DNA from: Dermatophagoides farinae
Taxonomy: Eukaryota > Arthropoda > Arachnida > Sarcoptiformes > Pyroglyphidae
Direction of reading: 5' to 3'
Length of the DNA stretch: 64,000 bases
Assembly (NCBI RefSeq): GCF_024713945.1
Contig: NC_134677.1
Span: forward strand, 496,001-560,000
The translations under genes were made by a program, and so were the position numbers. This document shows positions 1 through 12,876 of the stretch, piece after piece. The notes below the pieces were generated by a model. It was not told the origin of the DNA and made no database searches. It was given only the letters and a program-made list of their open reading frames with translations. Positions within the stretch are counted from its first letter, which is position 1, and each line of letters begins with the position of its first letter.

Positions 1-360
1 TTCATATAATATGTGTGTGTGTGTGTGTGGATGTGTTTAGATTTCAGGATATGGAAAAACTTTCTTTCAACCGTTATTATGTGATTATTTGAATGTTTGA
101 ATAACTTTATGTTTTCATTCACTTTGACAATCTTTCTTGTTTTAGATTTTTTTTTTATTCGCGCTCCAATGGTTTTTTTTTTTTTTTTTTGGTGGCAATC
201 ATCATCATGACGACAATTCAGATCCAGATTTTGGGTATTTAATTTTCAAAACATTCTGGATTGGATTTTTGTGGCAATAAAAACTATGATGACGATGATT
301 ATTATTATGACTATAAATGGCCAAATATTAATGGGCCATTGCCAGAATCTAGGAATCTAT

Positions 361-391
<31 letters not shown>

Positions 392-3300
392 CTCTGTTTC
401 CGTTTTGTAAACGATGTTGATGATAATTTCAACAACAACATGTTTTCAATAAGATAATTTTATTATTCCAGCAAAAAAAGGAATCAAAAACTTTTTTTAT
501 GGTAACCATATAGAATGAAAGTATAAAATGATCATCATCATCATTTCGATCATTCTTCTTGGCCCATATATAATATCTGTTTATTTTTGTCAATTGTCAT
601 CGATGTGTGCGTGCGTGTGTTATGATCGCTCAATAACAACAATCGATTCTTGAGAATTTATGGCTCTCGAATTTATACATAAATACAAAAAAAAATTTTT
701 TATTTGATACAAACACAGAATTTTTGTTTGATTTTAGATTCTTGAATTTACAATTGAATTCTATAATGAATTCTGTTTCTATTTTCTATTTTTTTTTCGA
801 CTTGTTTGAAACTCCAATCTCGATGGAAGGATTTTTTGAACAATAAAAAAAACGAAGATGATCATCATTATAAAGTCAATAATAATGAACAAACTATATA
901 GACAGCAGAGTCAGTCAGTCAATATATAAATGTATGGATAGCAATAGAGAAAGCCATTGAATGATAATAATGTAATGTATATACCGAATAGTGATAACTA
1001 AACATCATCATCATTGAATTGGCACCACTAATCAATTGAACTTGTATTTATATATATATATCATAATAAATTGAATGAAAAAATTGACAATTGAAAAGTG
1101 AATGGAAAAGAAACGAAACGAAACGAAACGAGAAGAAAAAAAATTTTATGATCATCACCAAACACACACACACATGCACACAAAGAAAGAAAGATCGAAA
1201 TGAATTGAATTGAATTAATCGAACAACAACAACAAAAAAAAAACGGAAAAACGAAGAAAAACGATCAAATCAATTGCAGCAGCTTTACTTTTTTTTTATT
1301 TTATTTTATTTGCCATTTTCATTGCTTTTTCTTTGTAATGGTGATGGTCGTGTGTCGTATTTTGTTGGACGATGGTCGTCGATTGGTGTGTGTGTGTGTG
1401 TGTGTGTGTGTGGTGTGTTTTAATTTATTTTTTGAGATATTGACTCTCTCTCTGTGTGTGTGTGTGTATGGATATCCGGATAATGAATAATAAATAATAA
1501 TGAAAACGACCGAAAAAAATGGACTGCAAAAAAAAAAAAAATTTCTCTCATTTTTCATAATTATCGCGTTAATCAATTTAGTAATCATTTTTTTTCACAT
1601 TGAAAAAGTGAAAAAATGGAAAAAAAGGCGCGAAAAAAATATATCCAGATCACACACACACACACACACATATATTTGATTAAGACATCTATTCAATGAA
1701 AAAAAAACTGTCAATGTAAAACAAATTTACTGAAATTGAATGGAGAATGAATAAGATCCTTAAATTCAAAGTTTTTTTTCTTTCTTTCTTTGTTTGTCGT
1801 TTTTGTTGTTGTTGTCGATGTTGTTGATGTAAACATCGTATCGTTTATGAATGGGACTGATTTGGATTTTTGGTTATAATAATAGACGATGACGACGACG
1901 ACGACGATAATCGGATCATTTTTGTTCGTTTATTTTATAACATATCCATCAAAATGGATGGTTTTAATGCTGATAAATTAGTTCGACACACACACATACA
2001 CACACAGCACCTTAACGTAAACATAAAAAAAACCTGGAACGAACAAACGATCCTGGAACAACAACAACAACAATGGATGAATGAAACCCTGAATATAGTT
2101 GATAAAAAAAGAAAAGTGAAGAAAAAATTTTTTTCTAATGAATTGATCATCTCTCTCTCTCTCTCTGTCCCGTTCTCTTGTTGGCCGATTTGCTTTTTCA
2201 TGGATCATCGTGGCTGCTAATTTTCTAAACAAACAAAAAGATTATTTTCAATCATCATATAATCATGACGAAAATTTTTCGGATCATTTTACCGGACAAA
2301 TTGAATCGTTTTTGTTGTCATTTTCAAAATGAATTCCATACACACTGATGATTGATGAATAACATGAAATTGTTCATTCAATTTCAATCAATGATCCACG
2401 ATATTCAAAATGACTGAAAAAAATGACTGACTAAATACATTTCAATGGCAATGTCAAATATTGGATTTTGTTGTTGTTGTTGGCATCATCATCAACAACA
2501 ACAACAACAACAATAAACAGGAATCGATATTGAATCGGTAAAAAAAAATTATAATTGAAAAGTATCATCATCAACAACAACAACAACAACAAAAAGAAGA
2601 AGCAGAACTGATTGAAGATTGAGCGTCAAAAAAAAAGAATGAAATGAAATAAAATGACGGTATCAACAACAACAAAGACAACAACAACAACAACAACAAC
2701 TTTTTGTTGTTATTGAAGATGAAGTTTATTATTTACTGACATATCCAACGATGCATCGACGATTGTGGTTGTGATTGTGATTGTGAATCAAAGAAAAGAA
2801 TGAAAAGATTGAAATTGATTGATAAAAAATAAAAAATAAAAAAAAACGAGCGGCGAGTGGGCACGTTCTCTTTTTCTTCTTCTTCAAAACTCAAAAAAAA
2901 ACTGATGATTATCATCATCATCGTTTTGCAACATTCATACCCATACCAAATGACAAGTAGGTGATAGGTAAGTGATGTGTCTATGCCCATTATCATCATC
3001 ATCATCATTTTGTGTCAGTAGAAAAAAAAACATTCCAGCATGATGGGTATTTGTTGTTGATGTGAACAAGAGAGAGAGAGAGAGAGAGCGAAAGAGAGAA
3101 AATGATGTATTCGATTAGTTTATTTTTCACGTGAAATGTGTCATATTTCAATTGAAAAATTCATTCAATGATGAAAAAAACGAAAATTTCATAACAGATG
3201 AATCAAAGAGAGAAAAAAAATGTCATTTGAGATTCTAATTCAATCGATTGATGGAGTGATGAAAATTGAAAATTCAAATCATCATCATCAGAAGAAGAAG

Positions 3301-3810
3301 AAGCAGAAAAAGATTATGCAAATAATTAACTTTAAAGGCAACGACAAAATAATGTCATCATCAGTTTTTTTTCCAATCAAAATAAAGAATCCATTATTAT
3401 TTGTAACATAATATTCTGTTTTTCAATTCGTTATCGAAAATTCTGTTTTTGCCACTCATCTGGCTTAATGATTTAACAAATTAACCAACAACAACAACAA
3501 CAGAAAAAAAATGTAACACGCATGTTATCAATCAGAATAATTAAGAATTTTTTCATTTTCACAGCGTGCTGAATTGCTGATAATTTCATTTCACTGAATC
3601 GATTTACTGCTTTTATCTTGGCTTGGCACACACACACACACACACACACACACATTTGATAAATAATTTGATAATGATGATGATTTTGGTTTTTGGCTGT
3701 GCCGGAAAAATACCAAGATAACCAGAATCTTGTTTCCTGTTTTAGGCAAAAAAAAATGTATTCAAAAGTGTGCAAAATGTGCTTGGATCATCGGAATCAA
3801 TGACAATCAC

Positions 3811-3845
<35 letters not shown>

Positions 3846-6013
3846 TACAAAAATCCAAAAAAAAGGTTGATGACCAGATTAAAATGATGAATGATGAAAA
3901 AAAATTTCAAAATTTTTTCTCCATTTGTGTTGTTGTTGGTTCGGCAACACACCAATTGACAATAATCAAGAAATAAAACAAAAAAGCAAGGTGAAAATCG
4001 TCGAAATGGTGTGAACAAATTGATGATCCAGGTATCATTTCAAATCAGTGTGTGTGTGTGTTGCAAACAAACAAACAAACAAAACCAACCAAACCAATTT
4101 CTCTATATTTAATAATAATCGGATTTGGTAACAAAAAAAAAGAAAAAAAAATTTCCAGCACACAAATACCAAAATGACCAGAAAAAAATGTTTATGGTTT
4201 TAAAACACTGTGTGTGTGTGTGTTTATTTGTCATAAAGATTTCCAAAACACACACACACACAAATGACTGTCATTTTGTTGTGTTCGCTTGTGTGACAAT
4301 CTACTGTTTATCTCTATGGAACGGCTATTGCAACAATAAATTCTGTCAAAGGACAAAATCGTCTTAACGTTGAATTTTTTCTTTCATATCTAATCAATAA
4401 TAAACAACAAAGAATATTTGGGGGTTTTTGTTTTCAAATTTTCACACTTTTTTTCGCTCATTGATGATGATGATGATGATGAATAAATTGTTATTAAAAG
4501 TAACAAAATAAAAAATAGGAAAAGCGCGCCAAAATCATCATCATCATCATCAATATCAAAAACCATAATGTGCAGCCATCTCAACACACACACAAGATAA
4601 GATAGGATATGATGATGATGATGATGAACACACAAAAAAAACCAAACTTGACGCTGTTTTGTTCGTTGTTTCATTGTTGTTGTTGTTGTTGTTATTATGT
4701 GTGTGTGTAAATGATGATAAAAGGTTCAACAACAACAACACAACAACAACAAAAATAAGCCAATCAGAACAATGGGTCGGACCCACAAACACACACACAC
4801 ACATACACAATAGCCAATGGTATATAATGCATTATTGAACACACACACACACACAGATCATCACATAGAAAGAGAAAAAAGAGAAATAATGTGGGAATGT
4901 GTGTGTATGATTGTATTATATATTGAATTTATAAAAGAAAAAGGGAGGCGCTATTTTCCTTTATTTTTTCTTTTTCTTTTTTTTGCATATAACCATTGTA
5001 TTTTCATTCATTGTGTGTGTGTGTGTGTGTATTGTATTACCGAAAAAAAAACCCATAGTTCTTCTTGTTACAGTGCATTCTTGATCATCACTCAAAACAC
5101 CAAACACACACAAACATTTTTTTGACAATAAAAAGTCGAAACATAAAAATAAGCCCAGTTTCATTTCATTTTATCGGTCGATTGGTCGTGTTTTGAATTT
5201 TTTTTTTGTTTCATCTTTGTTTTTGTATTTTATTGTAGTGATCAACAACAACTCGTCAACTTTGAACAATTTTTTTGTTGTTGTGTGGCTATCGATTTGA
5301 TTTGATTCGATTCGATTCGATTCGATTGTGTGTATCATATCCAGGATCGACTAATCGATTTCAAATCTGTTTGATTGATTGACAGTTTTATTTTATTTTG
5401 ATAAATGAAAATTTGTCAAAAAAAAAAATTTTCGTTACAATTTTCCAATTTCCTTTTTTTCTGAATCTTCATCATCATCATCATCATCATTACTGCTGCC
5501 ATCGAGAGACGATAATATCGACGAAAAAAAAACAATCATCAGTGATCTTTGTAGACAAGCATCAATTATATTGTCATCATCAGTCAGTCATCATAATCAT
5601 ATCATTTTTTTTTTTTTTGATGTTATGTAATGTAATGATTATCATCGTCATCATCAAATGGACATTCTCTGACTATTTTAAAAAACAACAACAACAAGAT
5701 CATCATCATCATCATCCGATGATCATTCTATTGTCTTGACCAACCATTCAAAACAACAAATTCAACAAGGAAAACGATATAATGATATCATTTCAAAAAA
5801 AAAAAATCAAATCAAATCAAATTGTTGTTCGCTGTTCGTTGTTGTTGAAATGAAATGATTACCTCTGTTTGAAATTTCAATCAATCAAATAATCTGATTT
5901 GATGTTTTTGGTGACTTTGACTTGATTATTATTATCATTATTTAATCATTATTTCATCATACCTAATACATTACATTGTTTGTGTGTGTGTGTGTATTTG
6001 AACGAATTTCCGA
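1..6013. other. Gene-poor, microsatellite-rich stretch upstream of the Sox gene
   Basis: I see no coding exon here that I can support. The stretch holds GA repeats (about 361-382), a GT tract (1386-1412), several CA/GT tracts (about 3627-3654, 3814-3841, 4832-4855), many ATC/GAT and CAA/TTG trinucleotide runs and long A/T homopolymers. Open frames in it translate to Cys-Val, Thr-His, poly-Asp or poly-His runs, which are microsatellite translations. It probably contains the upstream regulatory region and 5' UTR of the Sox gene, but I could not identify specific elements. Confidence 0.6.
1386..1412. repeat. (GT)n microsatellite
   Basis: Uninterrupted GT dinucleotide tract of about 27 bases, followed after a short gap by a second GT run near 1455-1467. 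Confidence 0.9.
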
Positions 6014-8244
<2,231 letters not shown>

Positions 8245-9278
8245 AATAATCACATATACACACACACACACCATATATATCTAATATTAATCCAACCGAC
8301 ACAATTATCAAATTTAACAAAAACAAAAATCACCCTATACACACACACACTAACCAAACGCCCACGCATATTCACACACACACACACACACACACACATA
8401 TCAGTTTTCTGCCACGCAAAATTCATTTCAATTTAATTAAATTAAACACATCCTACTACTACTATTACTATCCACAACTGTTGATTTAGTCAATTTTGTC
8501 TGTGTTTTTCTCAACTTTCTTATACTTTTTGTCGCTTTGAGTGTACATAAAAAAAAAACCTCTGTACTTTTTTTTCTGTCGTCATTTTCATCATTTTGAT
8601 CATTTGATTGTAGTGTGAAAGCAAATGCGCAATGTGTATTTTATCAATAATTATTGAATTTATGAACAAAAAAAATAAAATAAAAGAAAAATGAAAGAAA
8701 AAAACGACAGAATTCTCTTTTTTTTGTTGAACATCAATTTGTTCAAATCTTTAATCATTGGCCGCTTTGCAATCACCAACTGATATATATTGAATCAATG
8801 GACAGCCGATGATTGTCGATTGGTAAAAAAAAGTAGTCATCATCATCATCATCGGAGCAGACAACAACAACAACAACAAAAAATACCGATAAATGATAAT
8901 GACAGACTGAAATCGTTCAACTTTCGCCATCTTTTTCGTTTTTCGCTTTGGTTGTTGCTGGTGTTGGTTGATAGTTTGTTACACGATGGTGGTAAATTGC
9001 TAAATTACTCATGGTGTTTTTTTTCTGTCCAGTCCGGTCCGGTCGACGGGACACGATCAGCAAAAAAAAAATGAAAATAAACTACAACCGTCTATGGTGG
9101 GCCATCACTTTTTCACCAAATGTGTATATATATTCTTTTTGTTTCTGTTTTGCGGCGGTAGTTAATTATTATTGTTGTTGTTGTTGTTGCTTTTTTTCAC
9201 TTTAAAAAATGGCAAAAAAAAGTGTTGAAAAACAACAACAACAACAACAACAAATATTCATTAATTTTCCAAAATGAG
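8245..9278. other. Sox 3' flank, repeat-rich, no gene seen
   Basis: Contains CA tracts (about 8266-8271, 8341-8350, 8375-8398) and an AATAAA-type signal near 8674 that could serve the Sox transcript. An (AAC)n run lies just before the retrotransposon. No additional coding sequence is supported. Confidence 0.5.
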
Positions 9279-9282
9279 CTAT
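9279..9282. repeat. Target-site duplication (left copy, CTAT)
   Basis: The four bases CTAT lie immediately outside the left LTR and are repeated immediately outside the right LTR (12959-12962). This is the expected footprint of integrase-mediated insertion. Confidence 0.7.
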
Positions 9283-9427
9283 ACTTGACGACATTGGTTT
9301 AACAAAACAAACTTTATTTATTTTCACAAAGAACAAGGGAAACAAAAAACAAGAACAACAATTTTACCACACCACACCACGTGTTCTCTCCGCGCCGTTC
9401 ATAACAATCGTTACCCCCGCGGTAGCA
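9283..9427 (-). repeat. 3' LTR of the gypsy-type element
   Basis: A 145-bp direct repeat of 12814-12958 with one mismatch (C here, T there, in the TTTTAC[C/T]ACACC segment). On the minus strand it starts TGCTACCGCG and ends TGTCGTCAAGT, and it includes an AATAAA polyadenylation signal. The pol reading frame runs into it and stops at 9411-9413. Confidence 0.93.
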
Positions 9428-9749
9428 TTCCCCCTCCTAAACGTGTACATGGACGTCCACGAAACCGCAATTCAGCCAACGGCCCATCACCAAAAAATCT
9501 TTTTAGATGATTCTTATGAATCAACTTAGAATTGCCATAGCAGTCCACAATTACAACATTCGGATCAGTAATTCGTAAAATTTTAAATGGTCCTTTCCAT
9601 TTTGGGTTCAACTTCTTCGACGTACCAACCCCCTTAGCCATTACATGCCATAATACCAAATCATTTACATTAAATTTTTGATTACGAACAGTCCGATCAT
9701 AATATTTTTTCATGACTAAATTCCAAAACTTTAGCACAAAAACCAGCAA
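9411..9749 (-). pseudogene. Integrase C-terminal fragment of the gypsy-type element
   Basis: An open frame of 112 codons whose retroelement part begins near the MKKYYDRTVRN segment and continues through VNDLVLW, NPKWKGPFKI and HLKRF. This is the SH3-like tail that follows the catalytic core in gypsy integrases. Neither the HHCC zinc finger nor the DDE core precedes it, because the preceding sequence is the foreign ORF in another frame. The first residues of the open frame therefore derive from the junction rather than from integrase. The frame reads through the polypurine tract and stops inside the 3' LTR. The fragment has no catalytic capacity. Confidence 0.8.
9428..9438 (-). other. Polypurine tract (PPT)
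   Basis: On the minus strand the 11 bases AGGAGGGGGAA abut the 3' LTR exactly. This is the position and composition expected for the plus-strand primer of an LTR retrotransposon. Confidence 0.8.
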
Positions 9750-10716
9750 ATTTACGATATTTCATTACAGAATGTTGTGTTAGAATATCTTTATGCAAAG
9801 CTGGAAATTCCAATTTTTCAGTTGCTTCTAAAGCCAACATATAAGCTTCCAATTCGCCATGATACCATTGATCAGAAATAGATTTCCACGGAAATGTTGA
9901 AAATTTTCCAATAGCTTCTGATATTGTGATCATAGAAGTGAGTCCATAAGTTTTAAAACGACCGTGAAGGATTGTAAAGATTTCAGTTAAATCATTAGGC
10001 CGTAAAAACATAGATGACAATAGTTCCTGTTGTTTTTCTGTTGTTATTGTTGTCATATCACTCCACACACCCATTTCAGTCGGAGTGAAAAAGAAGTCCA
10101 TTTGTCCTCCAGTAAGTGCTTTAACAAGATTACCAGTGGATCGAGATGGTTCTTTACCAATAACTGTAAAACCAAATTTTGCATAAGAATAAGCCATTAA
10201 TTGACTCACGGTCATAGTCGTTCGTGTCATGAACAAGTAATTAAAGAGAGTTCCAAGATAAGAAAACTTCTGATTCCGACTATATTTATTCCAAATTTCA
10301 GCAGTCATAATTGATGTTGGGTAGGCAGATTTGAGTACCTCAAATGTCACTTTATCCACTGTTGATAACGGGTACATCGTGATTCCGCTGACTTTATAAC
10401 TGAGCAATGTACCAATCCCGTATCGCATTGCATTTTCGGACGAGATTTTTTCAGGAGTCAAATTCTGTTTATCAAGAATATAACCCATGCCTGATGCCTG
10501 GCAGAACCAAATGTAAAATTCATGGTTATTCATATTAGGCCGAGTGATGTCTGTCGGAAAAGCTGGAAAGGGAAGAGCAAGTCTTCCACGGACCATTGAA
10601 GTGAAAATTGATGTGGCATCATTGCAATCTTCTTTAGTAAATCCAATAGTATTTTGATATGTTGAATAACCTTGGTTATTGAACACCTCAACATCAGACA
10701 CTTTTTTATCTGGCAT
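9697..10716 (-). CDS. Foreign ORF inside the retroelement; candidate endogenous RNA-virus nucleoprotein
   Basis: An uninterrupted frame of about 339 codons from an ATG at 10716; the frame is open further, to 10728. The product has a compact, globular composition with no low-complexity runs, membrane segments or signal peptide, unlike host proteins in this window. It sits where RNase H and integrase should be and shares nothing visible with either. Segments such as FSYLGTLFNYLFMTRTTMTV and FKTYGLTSMITISEA give the look of the helical core of a mononegavirus-like nucleoprotein. I cannot name a family from sequence alone, so this is a hypothesis. The native 3' end appears lost: the final dozen or so codons are retroelement sequence read out of frame. 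Alternatives are a captured host gene or an unrecognised retroelement accessory gene. Confidence 0.45.
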   Translation of the reverse strand: MPDKKVSDVEVFNNQGYSTYQNTIGFTKEDCNDATSIFTSMVRGRLALPFPAFPTDITRPNMNNHEFYIWFCQASGMGYILDKQNLTPEKISSENAMRYGIGTLLSYKVSGITMYPLSTVDKVTFEVLKSAYPTSIMTAEIWNKYSRNQKFSYLGTLFNYLFMTRTTMTVSQLMAYSYAKFGFTVIGKEPSRSTGNLVKALTGGQMDFFFTPTEMGVWSDMTTITTEKQQELLSSMFLRPNDLTEIFTILHGRFKTYGLTSMITISEAIGKFSTFPWKSISDQWYHGELEAYMLALEATEKLEFPALHKDILTQHSVMKYRKFAGFCAKVLEFSHEKIL

Positions 10717-10728
10717 GACATGATTCAC

Positions 10729-11742
10729 TGAAAATGATCACATCATCCAAGAAAATCTTAACAAAATTAAATCCTTTTAAAACTTCTTGCATCATTTGTT
10801 GAAAGGCGATAGGTGCATTTGTTAAACCAAATGGTAAGCGTTTAAATTGGTACAATTTATCTTTTAAAACAAAAGCAGTTTTTCGCGACTGTTTGTATCC
10901 AATGAAATTTGATAAAACCCTTTCGTTAAATCCAATTTGGAATAAACTTTAGATTCAGAAAGATCCAATAATGCTTCTTCAATGTTTGGCATCGGATTGC
11001 TGTCTTTTTTGGTAATTCGATTAAGATCTCTAAAATCAATTGCCAATCGAACTTCACCATTTTTCTTGATGATAGGGACAATTCTATTTCTGAATTCACT
11101 TTGTGACAACTCAATTATATTATCAGCTAATAAAGATTCAACATGATCCACCAATTTAGGAATAAGGTGAACCGGTAAACGTTGGACCCTATGCCGAATA
11201 ATATCATCAGATTTTGTAATTATCTTAAATGTAGAAACATCTGTGCACCCAACACCATGAAATAAATCTGTGTTTTGATCCAAAACGTTCTGTATTTCTT
11301 GATAAACAGAAAATTGACGTTCGACGAATACATTTGAAAAAGATTGAGCTGCTGCACAATGATCATGTGACGAAGGAACCGGTATATTACACATCGTTAC
11401 AACTCCTTGCGAACGTTGTTCCAAATCAAAAACATTAATAACGTTCATTCCTAATAACATCTTCGAACATAAATTTTCGGTAACTTTTACAGAAATCATT
11501 TTTGATATCGATCCAATGGTTAATTTAAATGTAGCCCAGCCCATACTAGTCATCAAAGATTTATTTGCCAACATAATTTTAGAAACATTTTCAATAAATT
11601 TTAATTTTAATTCCTTCACCAAATCGTAAGAAATAGTTGAAACAGAACAAGCCGTATCATACACGGCAGTTACAGGAAAATTATCAATAAAAATAGCACA
11701 ATGAATAAGCTTCTTATAATGGGCTGGGCGAACTAGTTTAAA
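10729..11742 (-). pseudogene. Protease and reverse transcriptase (truncated, frameshifted) of the gypsy-type element
   Basis: An aspartic protease with YDTACS replacing the usual D-[ST]-G, then an LLGMNV flap-side motif, then the RT domain (RLPVHLIPKLVDHV, RLAIDFRDLN, SKLDLTKGFYQI, LPFGLTNAP, FLDDVIIFS). The frame is open from just after the gag stop codon, with no initiator, so it would be made as a gag-pol fusion. It breaks near 10882-10886, where an A-run is one base short; the rest of RT continues in the next frame to about 10729. Homology stops just after the catalytic DD motif, so thumb, connection and RNase H are gone. Family: Ty3/gypsy. Confidence 0.88.
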
Positions 11743-12876
11743 TCATTGGAAGACACTGAAGGAAAATCCGCCACATTTAACATTTGATTTGCAAGCTTTA
11801 GCGATATGACCAATTTGAAAACAAATCAAACAACGACGAAGAGAAATCAGTTTTTGTTTACGGGATTGCACAGAACCAACATTGCAGACAGCTGGAGCAT
11901 GATTCTTATTACAAAACAAACAAATCACATTTGAAGGCCGAAGATTAGGAACATTAAATGATTGTTTCTTAAACCCATTAAAATTTGATCGTCCCGGACG
12001 ATTGAATTGAATTGACCAAAATTCTTTAATTCGTTTTGACAGACGGTCCAAAATATCTTCAATCAATTCGAAGCCTTCCAAATCCAGCGTCGAAACATAA
12101 TCTTTCATAGGCATAGCCCAACCATTTGGTAACAAGGAGAAAAAATTGTCCAAAAATTCTTGCTCCACCCTGCTCGAATCTGCTTCAGCATCGGATGCTC
12201 GTCGAAACCAAACCATTAATTCATCTGCTAACCGTCGGAGATCGTTATTGACAAAAGCCGGTTTAATTTTCTTGAAATCGCGAAAAATTTCGTTGATTGA
12301 ATCATCCGGGGAAACGTACCGGTCATCTAGATTAGATAAAATCCACTCTATATTTTTTAAAGTGGGATTCACATTAAAGAATGAATGTAAATAAACAGGC
12401 ATTGCCTGACGCAAAAGTTGGAATTTTTCAGTTTCGGACAACTGCGAATTTGCCAAATATCTCGTAACGAACAAATCACGGAAAGAAAGCCAATTGCTCT
12501 TCCTACCATCAAATTTAATAATGATTTTCGGCATATTTCGACATGCGTTATTATCCATCTTAACTTTTGAATCGAAAAAATCCCATACTGCTTTGATCTT
12601 GACGACATATGATTCGATTTTTTTTATTTCTTCTTCCGTACCATCCATGGAAACCAAAGAGTCGATTCTCTCTTCCACTAATGAATTGTACTCTTCACAG
12701 ATACTTTTAAATTCATTTATCTTCTCAAGTGAACATTCCAGAGCCCGTGACTCAACACCATGATAAAACTTCGTGATCACACCTCGAACCACTGTTAATC
12801 TAGACTTGGCACCACTTGACGACATTGGTTTAACAAAACAAACTTTATTTATTTTCACAAAGAACAAGGGAAACAA
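11743..12876 (-). CDS. Gag polyprotein of the gypsy-type element
   Basis: An open frame of 377 codons. An ATG at 12825 lies inside the 5' LTR; the first ATG in frame is at 12876, also in the LTR. The central region (MPKIIIKFDG, NWLSFRDLF, ETEKFQLLR) resembles the DUF1759-type capsid of arthropod LTR elements. Two CCHC-like knuckles follow near the C terminus: CLFCNKNHAPAVC (spacing slightly short) and CLICFQIGHIAKAC (canonical CX2CX4HX4C). The frame ends in UGA at 11743-11745, and the protease continues immediately after it in the same frame. Function: capsid assembly and packaging of the element RNA. Its reading frame appears intact. Confidence 0.87.
   Translation of the reverse strand: MFPLFFVKINKVCFVKPMSSSGAKSRLTVVRGVITKFYHGVESRALECSLEKINEFKSICEEYNSLVEERIDSLVSMDGTEEEIKKIESYVVKIKAVWDFFDSKVKMDNNACRNMPKIIIKFDGRKSNWLSFRDLFVTRYLANSQLSETEKFQLLRQAMPVYLHSFFNVNPTLKNIEWILSNLDDRYVSPDDSINEIFRDFKKIKPAFVNNDLRRLADELMVWFRRASDAEADSSRVEQEFLDNFFSLLPNGWAMPMKDYVSTLDLEGFELIEDILDRLSKRIKEFWSIQFNRPGRSNFNGFKKQSFNVPNLRPSNVICLFCNKNHAPAVCNVGSVQSRKQKLISLRRCLICFQIGHIAKACKSNVKCGGFSFSVFQ
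12796..12813 (-). other. Candidate primer-binding site next to the 5' LTR
   Basis: On the minus strand the sequence after the LTR contains TGGTGCCAAGTC, which begins with the TGG complementary to a tRNA CCA end. It lies at, or one or two bases across, the LTR boundary. I cannot say which tRNA it matches. It overlaps the start of the gag coding sequence. Confidence 0.45.

Noticed and set aside
1870-2220. Open frame of 116 codons on the + strand
   Set aside because: It translates repeats (poly-Asp from a GAC/GAT run, Thr-His from CA, poly-Gln) with no domain. Typical microsatellite artefact.
3125-3136. TTTCACGTGAAA palindrome
   Set aside because: A perfect E-box palindrome, but about 2.9 kb from the nearest gene start and without other supporting sites.
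12146-12763. Several + strand open frames opposite gag
   Set aside because: They are shadows of the gag coding sequence on the other strand.
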